A program made the position numbers and the translations under genes. Source: Enterococcus sp. DIV2402 (GTDB lineage Bacteria > Bacillota > Bacilli > Lactobacillales > Enterococcaceae). Taken from it: a DNA stretch of 64,000 nucleotides. The notes under the pieces are model-generated. The model did not search any database, was not told where the DNA came from, and saw only the letters and a program-made list of their open reading frames with translations. The stretch spans positions 1,216,501-1,280,500 of the forward strand of contig NZ_CP147251.1 of NCBI RefSeq assembly GCF_017426705.2, read 5' to 3'. Positions 61,792-64,000 of the stretch are shown here, in pieces (the first letter of the stretch is position 1; every line of letters begins with the position of its first letter).

Positions 61792-62241
61792 ATGGATCGA
61801 CGACAACAATTAGTTAGTGAATTAATGGACTTATGTCATGAAATTACGTGGTTAAATAAACCAGTATTGGAAAAAGCTTTAAGTGATTATACATTAAGTG
61901 AAATTGAAATGATTGAACATATTGCACTCATTCCTTATGCAAATGTGACGAAACTAGCAGCTGCTAGCTATATGACCCGTGGAGCTATTAGCAAATTAGC
62001 AAAAAAATTAATCAAACAAGAATTAATTGAAAGCTACCAACAAGCTGAAAATAAAAAAGAGATTTATTTTCGATTAACCAAAGCCGGACAAGAAATTAAT
62101 CAAATACATCAGGAATTGCATCAAACATTTCTTGAAAGAGATAAAACTGTTTTTCAACATATGACGGATGATGAATTTGATACTGTATTTCGCTTTATTG
62201 GACGTTATCGCTATCATTTAAAAAATATCACAGAAGAGTGA
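61792..62241 (+). CDS. MarR-family regulator
   Basis: 149 aa. Winged helix with LSEIEMIEHIALIPYANVTKLAAASYMTRGAISKLAKKLIKQELI and a wing AENKKEIYFRLTKAG; helices at both ends for dimers. The frame extends to 61720 within the methyltransferase end, but AAGAAGGG precedes ATG 61792. Probably controls the MFS gene 87 bases downstream. Confidence 0.88.
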   Translation: MDRRQQLVSELMDLCHEITWLNKPVLEKALSDYTLSEIEMIEHIALIPYANVTKLAAASYMTRGAISKLAKKLIKQELIESYQQAENKKEIYFRLTKAGQEINQIHQELHQTFLERDKTVFQHMTDDEFDTVFRFIGRYRYHLKNITEE

Positions 62242-62328
62242 TATTTTTTTATTTCTTTATTGTTGACTAGGAAACAAAAATGGCTTAAAGTTATTTTTAT
62301 TGACCAAGAAACAATAAGGAGTGATTAC

Positions 62329-63516
62329 ATGAATTCAACTATTAATAAACATGCTTTAACATTTGGTTTTATTTCCGTTTTTCTTACAGGGTTAGGTTTG
62401 ACGATTGTTAGTCCCGTGCTACCATTTATCGTCGAGACGTACACCACGAATGCACATAGCCAAGCAACAGTAGTCACATTACTGATGGCAATGTATGCTC
62501 TGGCCGTTTTTTTAGCAGCACCTTTATTAGGAAAGTTAAGTGATCGTTATGGTCGTCGTCCAGTTATGATTTTGAGTTTATTAGGGTCTGCATTTGGTTA
62601 TTTTATTTTTGGCTTAGGTGGTTCGATAATGCTTTTATTTATCGGACGCTTGATTGAAGGGATTACTGGTGGTGAAATTTCAGCTATCTTTGCTTATTTT
62701 TCAGATATTACACCAGTTAGTGAACGCACCAAATATTTTGGCTGGATTAGTGCGTTAGTCGGTGTTGGTACAGCTATTGGTCCAAGTCTGGGAGGTTTTT
62801 TAGCAACATTTGGGAACCATATTCCAATGTATGCAGGAGCAGTTATTACGTTACTAAATGCTATTTATGGGTATTTTTTTATGCCTGAAACGTTAGATAA
62901 GTCGCAACGTTTAACAAGTATTTCGATCCAACAGATGAATCCTTTGCGAGAGTTAGTACATTTATTGACACAGAAAGCTGTAAAATGGCTTTTACTTACG
63001 GGCTTTTTCATATGGGTTCCCAATGGTTCATTACAAGCAATTTTTTCTCAATTTTCAATCGATACATTTGCTTGGCAACCAACATTTATTGGATTTCTTT
63101 TTTCAATTTTAGGAATTTTGGATATTTTTTCACAGGCGTTTATTATGCCAAGAATGTTAACGAAATTATCTGACAAACAAATTGCGACAGTAGGTATGAT
63201 TAGCGAAACAATTGGTTATGGATTGATTGCGTTATCGGCCATTTTTTCTGTGGTACCTATTTTCATTATAGGGATGACTTTATTTGGGATTGGTGATGCT
63301 ATTTTCGGTCCCGCCTTTAATGGATTGCTATCTAAATCGGTGGCTGCTAATGAACAAGGTCGCGTGCAAGGTGGCGCACAGAGTATTCAAGCTCTTGCAC
63401 GAGTCATCGGTCCAGTGATTGGTGGTCAAGGGTACGCGATAATTAGTCATACAATGCCTGCTTTCATGGGAATGATTTTAATTAGTATGGCAATAATGAT
63501 TTTAACTAAAAAATAA
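62329..63516 (+). CDS. MFS drug-efflux transporter, TetA-like
   Basis: 395 aa with 12 hydrophobic segments. Motif A LGKLSDRYGRRPVMI between TM2 and TM3, and GLTIVSPVLPFIVETY near TM1, resemble drug:H+ antiporter-1 members. The longer frame to 62260 runs into AAGGAG; ATG 62329 is chosen. Substrate is not readable from the sequence. Confidence 0.87.
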   Translation: MNSTINKHALTFGFISVFLTGLGLTIVSPVLPFIVETYTTNAHSQATVVTLLMAMYALAVFLAAPLLGKLSDRYGRRPVMILSLLGSAFGYFIFGLGGSIMLLFIGRLIEGITGGEISAIFAYFSDITPVSERTKYFGWISALVGVGTAIGPSLGGFLATFGNHIPMYAGAVITLLNAIYGYFFMPETLDKSQRLTSISIQQMNPLRELVHLLTQKAVKWLLLTGFFIWVPNGSLQAIFSQFSIDTFAWQPTFIGFLFSILGILDIFSQAFIMPRMLTKLSDKQIATVGMISETIGYGLIALSAIFSVVPIFIIGMTLFGIGDAIFGPAFNGLLSKSVAANEQGRVQGGAQSIQALARVIGPVIGGQGYAIISHTMPAFMGMILISMAIMILTKK

Positions 63517-63527
63517 TAAAGACAAAC

Positions 63528-63557
63528 GAAATTCTTTTGAGAGTTTCGTTTTTTGTT
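63528..63557 (+). terminator. Terminator after the MFS gene
   Basis: ACGAAA / TTTCGT stem with T6. Confidence 0.7.
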
Positions 63558-63836
63558 TGATAAAAGTAAAAGAATTTATTGACTTAATATGAATTAACAC
63601 CTAGTATCTCGATAAACAAATGGCGATGGTAATTTTATCAGACAAGATTAGCAAAAAGACATAGACAGATTCAGATGGTTTTAGGATAAATAAGAAAATA
63701 AAAATAGCGTCATCCATCTATTTATATCGTATAATTAATAAGGATATAAAATTTTTGTAAATGTAATTTTTATGAAGTTTAAATTTTAGTTAAAAAATCG
63801 ACAAATAGTATGTTTTTGAAATAAAGGAGAAATTTT
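63558..63836 (+). promoter_or_regulatory. Leader of the VTC-domain gene
   Basis: About 280 AT-rich bases. A -10-like TATAAT is at 63730-63735, and AAAGGAG at 63823-63829 serves the ATG. Nothing else recognised. Confidence 0.4.
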
Positions 63837-64000
63837 ATGAAACAAATGTTAGATGTTACGAGGCGTGAAATAAAATATCGTATTTCCTTAGAAACTGCAT
63901 TACTTACACAACAATATTTATCGCAAATATTACCCCAAGATAGTCACAATGGCGTAGATGGCTATCTTGTACGATCTCTTTATTTTGATAGTTTATATCA
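63837..64000 (+). CDS. VTC-domain protein (polyphosphate polymerase type), start only
   Basis: The first 54 codons are in the window. VTRREIKYRISLETALLTQQYL and GYLVRSLYFDSLY are the N-terminal VTC-domain signature (tunnel-fold Lys/Arg and strand). Such proteins make polyphosphate from ATP at the membrane; in Firmicutes they usually precede a DUF4956 membrane protein. The rest lies beyond the window edge. Confidence 0.8.
   Translation, partial: MKQMLDVTRREIKYRISLETALLTQQYLSQILPQDSHNGVDGYLVRSLYFDSLY

Noticed and set aside
1..64000. CRISPR arrays, rRNA operons, prophage structural genes
   Set aside because: Looked for regularly spaced repeats, conserved rRNA stretches and capsid, tail or terminase proteins; none seen.

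Overview
The window is low-GC DNA from a Gram-positive bacterium of the Lactobacillales. The best fit is Enterococcus or a close relative. Evidence: the ireB-ruvX-DUF1292 cluster, separate CoaB and CoaC with an ECF S component, an anchored PotD next to potABC, a Rex repressor, many PTS operons with PRD regulators, and strong AGGAGG ribosome sites. No rRNA, tRNA or CRISPR array was found. Genus is an inference, not a sequence match.

Layout. 1-11.6 kb is mostly housekeeping: the tail of a Gfo/Idh/MocA oxidoreductase, murB, an allantoin permease/allantoinase pair, a reverse-strand CoA block (yhdH-like, coaB, coaC, PanT-like S component), and the polyamine importer potABCD. 11.6-35.5 kb is accessory and scarred. 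It holds (a) a GntR-controlled cluster of sugar-phosphate-type enzymes with an unusual PTS-EIIC-like fusion (13.1-18.8 kb), whose three promoters carry the palindrome AAAGTACGTACTTT; (b) a LevR/sigma-54 mannose-family PTS operon with a GH32 beta-fructosidase (19.6-26.2 kb), where the activator has an in-frame TGA and the terminal fructokinase is only a stub; (c) integrase and ABC-transporter fragments; (d) a GntR-controlled mannoside operon (27.1-35.3 kb) with a large phosphomannose isomerase, a ROK kinase and two GH38-type mannosidases, each broken at an identical TTTTTGA site.

36-46.8 kb carries an RpiR-controlled fructose-family PTS operon with LacD (predicted tagatose-type pathway) and a LicR-controlled lactose/cellobiose-family PTS operon with a GH1 phospho-beta-glucosidase. 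46.9-57 kb returns to mostly core genes: aspartate racemase, MATE pump with a divergent MerR/TipAS regulator, lipoprotein, alanine dehydrogenase, C39-like protein without its cysteine, ABC-F ATPase, rex, thioredoxin-like protein, ireB, ruvX, DUF1292.

57.0-59.6 kb is a small island between two copies of TTTCATGGCTGAAGAAGAA. It holds an integrase tail, an IS256 fragment, and a secreted toxin-like protein with a probable immunity partner. It sits in the 3' end of the DUF1292 gene. After it come a T-box-controlled metQ, a methyltransferase, a MarR/MFS pair, and the start of a VTC-domain polyphosphate polymerase cut by the window edge.

The most interesting signals are the GntR/EIIC-fusion cluster and the att-flanked toxin/immunity island. 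The number of single-base breaks in sugar genes means sequencing error, pseudogenization and recoding must be separated before function is claimed.
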